Assembly: GCF_021568775.1 (NCBI RefSeq)
Contig: NZ_JAKGSG010000025.1
Span: 280,751 to 344,750 of the forward strand
Direction: 5' to 3'
From: Antribacter soli
Lineage (GTDB): Bacteria; Actinomycetota; Actinomycetes; Actinomycetales; Cellulomonadaceae
Length of the DNA stretch: 64,000 nucleotides
Of this stretch, positions 26,183 to 34,489 are shown piece after piece (within the stretch, counting starts at the first letter, position 1; each line of letters opens with the position of its first letter). The notes beneath the pieces were generated by a model, which did not search any database, had not been told where the DNA came from, and saw nothing but the letters and a program-made list of their open reading frames with translations. The position numbers and the translations under genes are program-made.

Positions 26183-26725
26183 TCAGTGGAATGTCGTCGC
26201 GTAGTACGTCTGACGGTCCACGGTCTCCACGGTGACGTCCTGCGTGCGCTCAAGGCGGCGGCGCAAGTTGTCGGCGAACCGCAGCGCGTCGTCGTTGAAC
26301 CGGGAGACGTCGTAGGCGCACACCACCCGGTGCTCGGCAAGGTGGGCGACGAGAGCGTCGATCATGTCCATGAAGGTGCGCGTGGAGCGCCGGCTCGGGT
26401 GCGCGAGCGTGAACCCGATGTACCAGACGGCCCCCCGCGCCGCGTGCTCGGGGTAGCGGACGGCGAAGAACTCGGGGCTCACCCACGGCACGGCGGCGAG
26501 GTCCGTCGCCAGCGTGGTCAGCCCTACCGCCTGACCCCGGTCGTCGTGGGCGAGGATCTTGGTCACCCGGGGGTCGGCCATCTCCTCGTCGAACTCGTTG
26601 CGACGCAGGACGTGCCGGGCAGCGGCCCGCGTGCGCAACGGCTCGAAGGCCTCGAGATACAGCTCCCAGAAGCGATCGGCCACGTCGCCGGCCAGGGTCC
26701 TCTCGAAGGCCACGTCAGCGCTCAT
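26183..26725 (-). CDS. GNAT-like acyltransferase, linked to arginine decarboxylase
   Basis: The 180-residue protein looks like a divergent N-acetyltransferase. It has a long N-terminal helix (DRFWELYLEAFEPLR), a central strand pair with ILAHDDRGQAVGLTTL, and WYIGFTLAHPSRR, where the acetyl-CoA loop would sit, in place of a normal R/QxxGxG/A motif. The binding loop is therefore atypical and activity is uncertain. Its ATG lies 11 bases inside the end of the pyruvoyl arginine decarboxylase gene and follows GGAG. The coupling suggests that it acts on agmatine or another amine from that enzyme; this is inference. Confidence 0.65.
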   Translation of the reverse strand: MSADVAFERTLAGDVADRFWELYLEAFEPLRTRAAARHVLRRNEFDEEMADPRVTKILAHDDRGQAVGLTTLATDLAAVPWVSPEFFAVRYPEHAARGAVWYIGFTLAHPSRRSTRTFMDMIDALVAHLAEHRVVCAYDVSRFNDDALRFADNLRRRLERTQDVTVETVDRQTYYATTFH

Positions 26726-27221
26726 GGTCGGGCTCCTCCCAGCCCACGCGCCGGAAGGTTGCGACGACCACGGCGCACACGGGCAGCGTGTCGCACCTGA
26801 TGCCGACGACCCGCCGGCCTTCCGGCTCGTAGGCGCCGCCCCGTGTGGCCGAGAGGTCCTCGAGACTGTGCGTGAGATCGCTGGAGACCTGCTCGTGCGA
26901 GGGGCCTTCGTGCTCGACGAAGAGCCCCGCCCCGCTGCCGTCGTCGCGTCGCGACCAGGCGACTCCCGCCCAGGCTTCGTGCCCCGGGAGCGAGGCATGC
27001 GCCCGCGCGTACACGCAGAACAGGGCGTCCCCGTGGTCGCCCCGCAGCTGCTCTGGACCGTCCACTTCAAGGATCCGGCTGCCGGGAGGGACGATGGAGC
27101 TCAGCCGGACGAGATTGAAGTCGCTCACGCCCGCATCGGCGAGGGCGGCGTCGAAAGCGGCGAGCGTGGTCCGCCCGGTGCCGGTACCGGCGCTCACGCG
27201 AATCGTCAGGGGTTGGGTCAT
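26715..27221 (-). CDS. Pyruvoyl-dependent arginine decarboxylase (PvlArgDC)
   Basis: A 168-residue protein with the defining self-cleavage site: NLVRLSSIVPPGS places S41-S42 where the archaeal and chlamydial enzymes cut to make the pyruvoyl cofactor. Downstream motifs GLFVEHEG and the GAYEPEGR region also fit. The enzyme turns arginine to agmatine and CO2, and in some bacteria takes part in acid resistance or polyamine synthesis. The ATG overlaps the stop of the hybrid histidine kinase by four bases (ATGA). It in turn overlaps the GNAT-like gene, so the three form a coupled unit. Confidence 0.82.
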   Translation of the reverse strand: MTQPLTIRVSAGTGTGRTTLAAFDAALADAGVSDFNLVRLSSIVPPGSRILEVDGPEQLRGDHGDALFCVYARAHASLPGHEAWAGVAWSRRDDGSGAGLFVEHEGPSHEQVSSDLTHSLEDLSATRGGAYEPEGRRVVGIRCDTLPVCAVVVATFRRVGWEEPDHER

Positions 27222-30121
27222 CAGGTCCTCGAGGACGGGAGTTCTCGGAGTTCGTCGGCGTCGTCGGTGCGACCGGCGACCGCGTCCAGGAGGTCGAGCA
27301 CGGAACCCAGGACGGCGTCCGGCGCCGTGCGACCCTTGGCGAGGAAGACGGTTCTCCCCAGGCGAAGGTCCTCAAGTTCCTCCGAGCCGACATCCGCGCC
27401 AGAATAGACGACGAGAGGGACCCGCCGCAGGCGGCCGTCACGGCGCAGGTCGGCCACGAGCTCGTGGCCGGAGCCACCGGGCAGGACGAGGTCGAGGACG
27501 ACAAGGTCCGGCTCGGCGCCGTGGGCGAGAGCGTCCCGCGCCTCGGCCACCGAGCGCGCCTGCGTGACGACGAACCCGCCACGTTCAAGGGTCGTCACCA
27601 CCACCGTCCGCAGGTCGTCGTCGTCCTCGACGACGAGGACGCGGTCGTGGTGCGGCTGCCGCCGGATGACGTCCCGGGCGGTCGCCGCAAGGCGCGCGGG
27701 GTCCACGGGCTTGACCAGCCAGCCGTCGGCGAGCGCGGCGGTCTCCCGCGCGTCCGCCGGGCGCGCCCCTGACACGACGACGACCGGGACATCGGCGGTC
27801 GCGGCTGAGCGCCGCAGCCGAGTCAGCACCTCCGCCCCGCTGGTGCCCGGCATCGCAAGGTCGAGCACGACCGCGGCGGGGTGCTCGGCCTCGACCACCT
27901 CGATCGCCGTCCCTCCATCCGTGACGCCGACGACCACGTACCCTCGCTGCTCCAGCACCGTGCGCAGCACGTCGACGACGTGCGGGTCGTCGTCCACCAC
28001 AACCACCCGCATCGTCGCGGACGTGCTCTCCTGGGGCCGTTCTGCCGCGGGAGTCGTGTGCGGGGTGACACGGCGAAGGGTGAGCCGGAAGCTCGATCCC
28101 CTGCCCTCGCCCTCGCTGACCGCCCACAGCCGCCCGCCGTGCCGCTCGACGATGCTGCGGGCGATGGCCAGCCCGAGCCCGGTGCCGCCCCGCTCGCGCG
28201 TGTCGGAGGCGTCGACCTGTTCGAACCGGCGGAAGACCGTCTCGAGCTTGTCCGCCGGGACGCCGCGGCCCTCGTCGTCGACGCGCAGCTCGACCAGGTC
28301 ACCGACCGGGACGGTCGCCACACGGACGGTGCTGCCGCGGGGGGAGAACTTCACGGCGTTGCCCAGCAGATTGGTCAGTGTCTGCACGATGCGCTCACCG
28401 TCCGCACGGACGACCTCCGAGGAGCGGGCGGGCCTCAGGACGATGCCGGCCTCCTCCGCCAGGACGGAGACCTGGTCCACCGCCGCGGCCACGAGCGCAT
28501 CGACCCGGTGATCTGCCAGCTCGAGCCGTGTCGTGCCTCCGTTCAAGCGCTCGATGTCGAGGATGTCATCGACGAGCCGGCCGAGCCGCTCGCTGCTCGT
28601 GAGCGCGATGCTGACCATGCGAGACCTCTGCTCGGACGAGCCGTCGAGAGCGCCGCTGTTGATGAGCCCGAGCGCGCCGCGGATCGCGGTCAGCGGGGTT
28701 CGCAGCTCGTGGCTCACCACGGACACGAACTCGTCCTTGATGCGCTCCATCTCACGCCGCTCGGTGACGTCGCGGAAGACGACGACCGCACCCTGGATCC
28801 CCTCGTCGTCGCGTACTGGGCTCGCCGTGACCTCGACGGGCACGGTCCTCCCGTCCAGGCGCCGGTAGACGTCCTGCTCGGCGGTGGCGGTGATCCCGTC
28901 CCGCAGGGCCCCGGTGATGTAGCAGAACTCCGCCGGATACGGGGTGCCGTCCTCGGCCGGCGCGTGAAAGGTAGCGTGCGCGTCGCGCCCGACGAGGTCC
29001 GCGGCGGACGCGGCGAGCGTGTGCGCCGCGGCCGCGTTGACGAAGGTGACCCGCCCTTCGGGGTCCACCCCGTAGATCCCGTCGGCCACGGACTCGAGCG
29101 TCCGCTCGCGTTCGCTCGCGAGCGAGCGCAGCTGCGTTGTGCGCTCCTCCACGCGCCGCTCCAGCCCGTGGCGCAGCGACTCGTTGTCCGCGACGACGAT
29201 GATCTGGCGGACGACGACGGCGACGAGCACGGCGACCCACAGCGCGTTCGCCACCCACGGGATCCCGTGCCCGGACTGGCCGACGCGCACCAGCGCTGAG
29301 GCGAGGAACAGGCAGAACGTCACGACCGTGCCGAGCAGTGGTGTCCCGTCCCCGGGGCGGCCGACGACCGGGCTGCCGGACGCAGCCGGGTGGCGCGCGG
29401 CGAGCGCGATGGCCAGGTAGCCGCCGACCCAGCCCGCGTCGACGGGGCTGCCGAACGTGAACCCACCTCCCGCGGACAGGAGCGCGAATGCGACGTCAGC
29501 CACGGCGTACAGCACGAACCCGCTGCCCACGAGCACGAGCGGCACACGTTCGGCGGCGCTCGAGCGCGTCATGACGAGAACCGCGAGGGTGGCGAGCAGG
29601 GCATCCACCACCGGCAAGGCGTAGGCGGTGAGCGCCGGCTGCGCCTCCCAGACGTCTCCCTCCAGAACAACGGCGAACAGGGCGATGTACAGGACAGAGC
29701 CGCCGACGACGACGCTGTCCAGGAGCATGCGCACGAGCTCCTGGCCGCGTGGGCGGACAGCGGGGAAGAGCGAGAGCCCCACCACGCCGAGCAGGAGAGC
29801 TGCGATGTAGGCGGCGTCTCCCGTCTCCGGGTCGCCGACGAGCCCCGCGTAGACGTTACCGGCCAGGCCGACGACCCCACCCAGAGAGAGGATCCCCCAC
29901 GCCCGCCGGCGACGGCCCGTCGACCGCGCCGCGCGCCACCCGCAGCTCGCCGCCGTGATGACGCCCGCGGCAGCGATAGCCGACATGGAGATCAGCTCAC
30001 GCGTCGCCTGGTCGACCGGACCAGAAAGAGCGACGACGAACAGGAGGACCGCGATGCCGGCCACCCAGCACCAACGCACGAACCTGTCCCGTGACCGCGC
30101 AGCAGCGCGTCGCGCCCCCAT
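27221..30121 (-). CDS. Hybrid sensor histidine kinase with two receiver domains
   Basis: A 966-residue protein. Eight or nine membrane helices fill residues 15-310, a multi-helix sensor without a large outside loop. A coiled linker follows (310-340), then a PAS domain (340-455), HisKA with H471 in VVSHELRTP, and an ATPase domain (about 575-685; N box NLLGNAVKFS, G box GTGLGLAI). Two receivers come last, with phospho-acceptors D754 (VVLDLAMPG) and D877 (VVLDLVLPG). There is no output domain, so it signals through phosphotransfer or its own receivers. The start codon follows a TACGCT box by seven bases. It is coupled to PvlArgDC. Confidence 0.9.
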   Translation of the reverse strand: MGARRAAARSRDRFVRWCWVAGIAVLLFVVALSGPVDQATRELISMSAIAAAGVITAASCGWRAARSTGRRRRAWGILSLGGVVGLAGNVYAGLVGDPETGDAAYIAALLLGVVGLSLFPAVRPRGQELVRMLLDSVVVGGSVLYIALFAVVLEGDVWEAQPALTAYALPVVDALLATLAVLVMTRSSAAERVPLVLVGSGFVLYAVADVAFALLSAGGGFTFGSPVDAGWVGGYLAIALAARHPAASGSPVVGRPGDGTPLLGTVVTFCLFLASALVRVGQSGHGIPWVANALWVAVLVAVVVRQIIVVADNESLRHGLERRVEERTTQLRSLASERERTLESVADGIYGVDPEGRVTFVNAAAAHTLAASAADLVGRDAHATFHAPAEDGTPYPAEFCYITGALRDGITATAEQDVYRRLDGRTVPVEVTASPVRDDEGIQGAVVVFRDVTERREMERIKDEFVSVVSHELRTPLTAIRGALGLINSGALDGSSEQRSRMVSIALTSSERLGRLVDDILDIERLNGGTTRLELADHRVDALVAAAVDQVSVLAEEAGIVLRPARSSEVVRADGERIVQTLTNLLGNAVKFSPRGSTVRVATVPVGDLVELRVDDEGRGVPADKLETVFRRFEQVDASDTRERGGTGLGLAIARSIVERHGGRLWAVSEGEGRGSSFRLTLRRVTPHTTPAAERPQESTSATMRVVVVDDDPHVVDVLRTVLEQRGYVVVGVTDGGTAIEVVEAEHPAAVVLDLAMPGTSGAEVLTRLRRSAATADVPVVVVSGARPADARETAALADGWLVKPVDPARLAATARDVIRRQPHHDRVLVVEDDDDLRTVVVTTLERGGFVVTQARSVAEARDALAHGAEPDLVVLDLVLPGGSGHELVADLRRDGRLRRVPLVVYSGADVGSEELEDLRLGRTVFLAKGRTAPDAVLGSVLDLLDAVAGRTDDADELRELPSSRT

Positions 30122-30128
30122 ATGCCCG

Positions 30129-30134
30129 AGCGTA
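30129..30134 (-). promoter_or_regulatory. -10 hexamer of the hybrid kinase operon
   Basis: TACGCT is separated from the kinase ATG by seven bases, and no ribosome-binding site precedes that ATG. This would be a leaderless start for the kinase-decarboxylase-GNAT unit. Confidence 0.35.
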
Positions 30135-30240
30135 GGAGACTATCGCCGTCCCCGCAGTTCAGGCCCCGATCGAGGGCCTCGGTGGCCGGCCTCGACCACG
30201 CCGGATCACCGCGTTGACGACCACGACGCACGCCCGGGGG

Positions 30241-30618
30241 TCACCGGCGCCATCCGAGGATGTGGGCGACCTGGTCCGGCAGGACGAGCGGGTCGAACGG
30301 CTTGGCGAGCACGCCGGCGACGGCGAGGTCGTCATATCGGCGCCGCTCCGCGGGCTGCACCTTTGCGGTCAGCAGGATCACGGGGATGCTGCGTGCGCGG
30401 GGGTCCTCCTGGAGCTGGGCGAACGTGGTGGGACCGTCCATCGCGGGCATCATGACGTCCAGCAGGATCGCGTCCGGAGGATCCGACCTGCACAAGGCGA
30501 CCGCCTCGGCTCCGCCTGAGGCGACCTCCACCTTCCATCCCGCGAGGACCTCCAGGCCGGTCCGCACGACCTCCCGGACGGCATCGTCGTCGTCCACCAC
30601 CAGTATCCGGCGGCTCAT
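30241..30618 (-). CDS. Single-domain response regulator, paralogue 1
   Basis: A 125-residue stand-alone receiver. The acidic cluster DDDD at 9-12, phospho-acceptor D55 in AILLDVMMP, T84 in ILLTAK and K106 in LAKPFDP are intact. It has no output domain. It is a close paralogue of the receiver encoded on the other strand near 33.5 kb: same length, about two thirds identical by eye, both beginning MSRRILVVDDDD and ending LGW-R. The ATG overlaps the stop of a 14-codon ORF. It lies downstream of the SpoIIE phosphatase gene in the same orientation and may modulate it or the hybrid kinase. Confidence 0.9.
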   Translation of the reverse strand: MSRRILVVDDDDAVREVVRTGLEVLAGWKVEVASGGAEAVALCRSDPPDAILLDVMMPAMDGPTTFAQLQEDPRARSIPVILLTAKVQPAERRRYDDLAVAGVLAKPFDPLVLPDQVAHILGWRR

Positions 30619-30659
30619 CGGGCCGCACCCGTGACCAGCGTCTCGAGCAGTTTCAGCAT
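30615..30659 (-). CDS. 14-residue conserved upstream ORF (copy 1)
   Basis: The ORF encodes MLKLLETLVTGAAR and stops within the ATG of the response regulator (ATGA). A strong AGGAGGT sits about ten bases upstream, inside the last codons of the SpoIIE gene. The second receiver gene has a matching ORF encoding MLSLLETVVKEATR. Differences are spread over five codons while length, start, stop and spacing are kept, which suggests selection for translation. A role in translational coupling is most likely. Confidence 0.5.
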   Translation of the reverse strand: MLKLLETLVTGAAR

Positions 30660-30661
30660 CT

Positions 30662-30689
30662 GCCGTTCTACCTCCTCGCGGTTGGTTCG
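30662..30689 (-). repeat. 28-bp inverted duplicate block (copy 1)
   Basis: This block spans the 3' end of the SpoIIE gene and the ribosome-binding site of the upstream ORF. It is identical on the opposite strand to bases 33459-33486. The two copies mark the outer edge of an inverted duplication that carries the receiver gene. Confidence 0.85.
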
Positions 30690-32746
30690 CGGCGGAGGGC
30701 GACGACGGTCAGGTCGTCCTCCTGGGTGCCCTGGGCGGCGACGGCCTTCAGCACCCTCTCGACCACTTCGGTGGCGCTCGTGGCGGACCGGACGACCGGC
30801 TCGAGCGGGCGCAGGTCGGCGATCGAGCCGCCGGCGGCGTCCAGGACGCCGTCGGACAGGATGAGGAGTACGTCGCCGGGCGCCAGGACGGCATGCCGGG
30901 CAGTGCGGGGCACGTCGACGGCGATGCCGAGCGGAAGGCCTGTGGCGACGAGCCGGTCGGTGGTGCCGTCGGCCCGGATCAGGAAGCTCAGGCCATGGCC
31001 GGCGTCGGCGTGCGTCAGGCGCCCTGACGAGGCGTGCAGCCGGGTGCGGACGATGGTCACGAACGCCCCAGAGTTCGCAAGGTCCTCGGACAGGGCGCGC
31101 TCGGCGGCGATCACCGTGGCCACGACGTCGTCATCCTCCTGCTGGGATCGCAGCACCGAGCGCGTCGTGGCGGCCAGGATCGCTGCGCCGGTTCCTTTGC
31201 CCATGACGTCGGCGAGCGTTACCACCACCCCGCCGGCGACCTCCTGCCAGTCGTAGAAGTCGCCACCGACCGAGCCCGCGGGCACGACCTGGGCGGCGAG
31301 GTCATACCCCGGTAGGTTGGGCGGGCGGGTCGGTAGCAGGCTGGCCTGGACGAGGGCCGCGCGACGCAGCTCCTGTCGCTCGGCGGTCACGTCCCGCATC
31401 ACGGTGACGGCCCCGCCACCGTACGCGTCAGGGATGCGCGTGGTCGTAAACGCGACGACCCGCGGCTCGGTCGTTCCTGGCGGCTGCACGAGCAGGTCCA
31501 GCGCGCCTCCGCCGTCGCCGCGCGGCGCACCACCGTAGAGGATCCGGTCGTCGGTGACGGGCGATCCGTCGAGGGTCCGCAGATCGGCAAGGTCGGCGAG
31601 CTGTGCTCCGGCGTCAAGTCCGTGGCCTTGGGCGGTGTTGGTCGTGCCCGTCAGCAGCCGTCGCGCCGAAGGATTGCGGATCAGGACCTGCCCGTCGATG
31701 TCCACGGCCTGCACACCCTCTGACATCGTCTCGAGGATCGCGGTGAGCAACCCGGCCTGCGCCGTCGTGCCGTCGGATGCCACGGTCAGCGCGGCGACGA
31801 GGCGGGAGCGCTCCTCCCCGGCGAGTGACAGACCGAGCCCGAGGATGCACACGAGGCCGACGTAGACGTGTGCGACGGCGACGGACTGGGTCAGCGTCGG
31901 GGACTGGACGAAGGGTCCGGCACCGAGGGTCGTCTGCGCCACGACCACGATGCTCACCAGGAGCACGTGCACGACGACCAGCCGTGAGGGCAGCCGGGTC
32001 CCGGCCCAGACCGTGAGTGTCAGCAGCAGGAAGGCGACCGCGCGCTCGTCGACCCAGGCGAACCACGCGACATAGAGGATCGGCGTGGACAGCAGGCACG
32101 CGACGCGCTCCGCGGTCGACGACGGCCTCTGGCCGGGCCCGCCGTCAGGTCTCCACCGCCGGCGTCGGACGGCCTCGCCGACCACCAACCCTGCCGACCC
32201 GAGCACGAGGACGCTCACGGTGTTGCGGACGCACCAGAGGATCGCGTCTTCCCCAGGCATGCCGGCGCCGTTCAACGTGCCGGCGAGGGCGATCACCGGC
32301 GCGGACGCGAGTGCGCCGCACAGCGCCGCCGCGACGAACCAGACGAACTCGTTCAGACGCAACGCCTGGCCGCCCCGCGCAAGCCACACACGACGGATCC
32401 GGCGGGCAACGACCACAGCACACACCACCGCCTGCAACGACGCGGCGATCCCGCTCATGGCGGCCTGTGCGAGCGGCATGGCGCTCCCGTAGGAAACCGC
32501 CACAGTCACAACGGCGATCAGGGCAGGGTCGACCCACCGCCACGGCCGGCCCGCTCGTGCGACCAGCCAGAGCACGGAGACTCCGGCGGCCGGCCAGACG
32601 ACGCTCACGCCCGCCTCGTCAGGGACGCGCCCGAGATAGGCCGCCACCCCATAGGCGACGGCGAACCACAGGACCATGCGCAGGTCGCGTGAAGTCACGG
32701 CCGGCCCGCGCCCGACGACGGGCGCCGAGTCCCCTCGTGCACTCAC
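30668..32746 (-). CDS. MASE1-PAS-SpoIIE serine phosphatase
   Basis: A 692-residue membrane phosphatase. Residues 20-310 hold eight to ten helices of MASE1 type (VSVVWPAAGVSVLW near 47-60 is the hallmark). A PAS domain (330-455) and a SpoIIE/PP2C domain (465-690) follow. Metal-binding aspartates are in GGDFYD (D496) and LADVMGKG (D513), with LILSDGVLDA near 640. It would dephosphorylate a STAS antagonist and so release a sigma factor. Its start lies about 210 bp from the divergent STAS gene, its probable substrate. The stop codon TAG is within the duplicated block. Confidence 0.9.
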   Translation of the reverse strand: MSARGDSAPVVGRGPAVTSRDLRMVLWFAVAYGVAAYLGRVPDEAGVSVVWPAAGVSVLWLVARAGRPWRWVDPALIAVVTVAVSYGSAMPLAQAAMSGIAASLQAVVCAVVVARRIRRVWLARGGQALRLNEFVWFVAAALCGALASAPVIALAGTLNGAGMPGEDAILWCVRNTVSVLVLGSAGLVVGEAVRRRRWRPDGGPGQRPSSTAERVACLLSTPILYVAWFAWVDERAVAFLLLTLTVWAGTRLPSRLVVVHVLLVSIVVVAQTTLGAGPFVQSPTLTQSVAVAHVYVGLVCILGLGLSLAGEERSRLVAALTVASDGTTAQAGLLTAILETMSEGVQAVDIDGQVLIRNPSARRLLTGTTNTAQGHGLDAGAQLADLADLRTLDGSPVTDDRILYGGAPRGDGGGALDLLVQPPGTTEPRVVAFTTTRIPDAYGGGAVTVMRDVTAERQELRRAALVQASLLPTRPPNLPGYDLAAQVVPAGSVGGDFYDWQEVAGGVVVTLADVMGKGTGAAILAATTRSVLRSQQEDDDVVATVIAAERALSEDLANSGAFVTIVRTRLHASSGRLTHADAGHGLSFLIRADGTTDRLVATGLPLGIAVDVPRTARHAVLAPGDVLLILSDGVLDAAGGSIADLRPLEPVVRSATSATEVVERVLKAVAAQGTQEDDLTVVALRREPTARR

Positions 32747-32959
32747 TCCTGCACCCTCCGCCCCCTGGAGACGTTCCTTGCAGGCCCGTCTCAGCAGGCT
32801 ACGGCGTTCCCGGGGGACGCGCGACGTGGCGGTGCAGGCGGATGGTTTGGCGGCTACGTTCGGTCCATGGGGGCACTGCCGACCTGCTCGTGCTGAGCGT
32901 CATCGTCCAAGCGCTTCACTACCGGGGCCACCCGGCCGGCCGGGAAGGAGCGACCTGAC

Positions 32960-33292
32960 GTGGAGTACGAGACCCGAGTAGTAAACGGTGTGGCCGCCGT
33001 GATCGTGCCGCGGGGGCGGCTGACGATGGCGTCGGCCCCCGAGCTCAAGGCGCTCATCGAGCGGGCCGTTGGTGCCGGGCGGACGCTGGTGGTCGTAGAC
33101 CTGGGCGCGACGGCCTTCATGGACTCGTCGGGGTTGGGAGCGCTCATCAGCGGCCTGCGCAGCACCCGTACCGCAGGCGGCGACCTGCGGATCGCGCGGC
33201 CCACCGAGCAGGTGTCCATGGTGCTGGAGCTGACAACCGTGGACCTTGTGCTGGGGCCATTCGGCAGCGTCGAGGAGGCGCTCATTGGCTGA
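32960..33292 (+). CDS. STAS-domain anti-anti-sigma factor
   Basis: A complete 110-residue STAS protein of SpoIIAA/RsbV type. The conserved phosphorylation loop is FMDSSGLGAL with serines at 56-57. The GTG start has GGAAGGAG nine bases upstream. It is divergent from the SpoIIE phosphatase, forming the substrate/phosphatase half of a partner switch. The matching kinase is probably the RsbW-like protein about 7 kb to the left. A possible nine-codon leader (MGALPTCSC) lies about 65 bp upstream behind a TACGTT box. Confidence 0.9.
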   Translation: MEYETRVVNGVAAVIVPRGRLTMASAPELKALIERAVGAGRTLVVVDLGATAFMDSSGLGALISGLRSTRTAGGDLRIARPTEQVSMVLELTTVDLVLGPFGSVEEALIG

Positions 33293-33458
33293 CGCCGTTC
33301 GATCTCCGCTTGACATCGGGCGGGAGCGCGCCCGGCCGTGGCACGATGAATGGCCAGCCGCGCTCGTGCCCGTCTCGCTGAATCCGGTGGGCAGTGGGAT
33401 CCCGTTCGTCGTCGAAATCGGCCGCGGCTGTTGCCCGCGGAGTTCTCACGCCAAGGCA

Positions 33459-33486
33459 CGAACCAACCGCGAGGAGGTAGAACGGC
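33459..33486 (+). repeat. 28-bp inverted duplicate block (copy 2)
   Basis: Identical to bases 30662-30689 read on the other strand. Here it keeps the last six codons and stop of a SpoIIE gene (EPTARR-stop) although no SpoIIE gene precedes it. This shows that the duplication started inside a SpoIIE 3' end and carried the receiver gene with it. Confidence 0.85.
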
Positions 33487-33488
33487 TG

Positions 33489-33533
33489 ATGCTGAGTCTG
33501 CTCGAGACGGTGGTCAAGGAGGCGACCCGATGA
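33489..33533 (+). CDS. 14-residue conserved upstream ORF (copy 2)
   Basis: Encodes MLSLLETVVKEATR and ends inside the ATG of the second receiver gene. The same AGGAGGT precedes it. Compared with copy 1, seven of 45 bases differ but start, stop and length are unchanged. An open frame continues upstream without a stop, so a longer product is formally possible, but no good start is seen there. Confidence 0.5.
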   Translation: MLSLLETVVKEATR

Positions 33534-33907
33534 GCCGCCGGATCCTGGTGGTCGACGACGACGACACCATCCGCGAAGTCGTGCGGACCGGCCTGGAGGT
33601 CGTGGCCGGATGGGAAGTCCAGGTCGCGTCCAACGGGGCCGAAGCGATCGACCTGTGCCGCGCCGATCCGCCCGACGCGGTCATCCTCGACGTCATGATG
33701 CCCACGATGGACGGGCCCACCACCGTCGCCCGGCTCCTCGGAGACCCGCGCACCCGCTACGTCCCCGTGGTGCTGCTTACCGCGAAAGCACAGGCTGCCG
33801 ACCTGCGCCATTGGAGTGACCTCGGGGTTGCCGGCGTGATCGCCAAGCCGTTCGACCCGCTCAGACTTCCTCACCAGGTCGCCGATCTCCTGGGATGGAG
33901 CCGTTGA
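33530..33907 (+). CDS. Single-domain response regulator, paralogue 2
   Basis: A 125-residue receiver with acidic pocket DDDD (9-12), D55 in AVILDVMMP, T84 in VLLTAK and K106 in IAKPFDP. It is the inverted paralogue of the receiver near 30.4 kb. It follows the STAS gene on the same strand after a 200-bp gap filled by duplication remnants and the short upstream ORF. Both copies keep all catalytic residues, so both are probably active. They may compete for one kinase, for example the hybrid kinase nearby. Confidence 0.9.
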   Translation: MSRRILVVDDDDTIREVVRTGLEVVAGWEVQVASNGAEAIDLCRADPPDAVILDVMMPTMDGPTTVARLLGDPRTRYVPVVLLTAKAQAADLRHWSDLGVAGVIAKPFDPLRLPHQVADLLGWSR

Positions 33908-33994
33908 TGAGCCGGTGGCGATGCGATTGCCGGCGGGCGACTTCGTCTTGAGCCTGTGCGCGGCCTGCAGGCGCGAGTCGCCGGCCGCCCGGGC

Positions 33995-34396
33995 TCACAC
34001 GGCCCGGCGAAGGTGCGCTCGGACGCTTGTGAGCAAGAGGTCGCACCGGGCGACGGTCGACAGACTGTCGCCAAGCTTGCTCCGATCCAGGATCTCCTGA
34101 GTCGTCACGACGGATCCGGGCGGGAACTGCTGCCACGTGAGGTCGATCGCGATCTCACCCTGCTCGATCGGCAGTTCGTTCCAGAAGTGAACCTCATGTC
34201 GTGTGCCGGTCCAGACCGTTCCTCGGACGATCTCACTCGCTGGAAGGAAGTGCTGTACGACGCGTGCCGTGGGATAGCACTGACCGAGGGCGGGGTTGCC
34301 TTCCTCCCACACACCGCCGTACGACGTCTGTGCGCTCCACGAAGCCTCGAGTGCTTCGCGTAGTGCGATCAGGTTGATGCGGTGTGTCAGCGGCAC
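33995..34396 (-). CDS. YunG-like protein
   Basis: The 133-residue product matches the pattern of the small YunG family. It has an ALEASWSAQTSY start, then NPALGQCYPTARVVQHFLP, then EVHFWNELP and IAIDLTWQQFPPG. The conserved Cys, His and Asp (GQC, VHFWN, DLTWQQF) could form a cysteine-hydrolase-like site, but no activity is known to me for this family. I chose GTG 34396 after a GAGGATGAGG stretch; a GTG 18 codons earlier is possible. It converges on the second receiver gene. Confidence 0.75.
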   Translation of the reverse strand: MPLTHRINLIALREALEASWSAQTSYGGVWEEGNPALGQCYPTARVVQHFLPASEIVRGTVWTGTRHEVHFWNELPIEQGEIAIDLTWQQFPPGSVVTTQEILDRSKLGDSLSTVARCDLLLTSVRAHLRRAV

Positions 34397-34489
34397 GTCC
34401 TCATCCTCTCTGAATGCCTGGACGTTCTGGTGGGACTGGAGGGAGCCCACAGTGGTGACGCGCGGTGCCGGCGGCGGGACGATGGGCGC

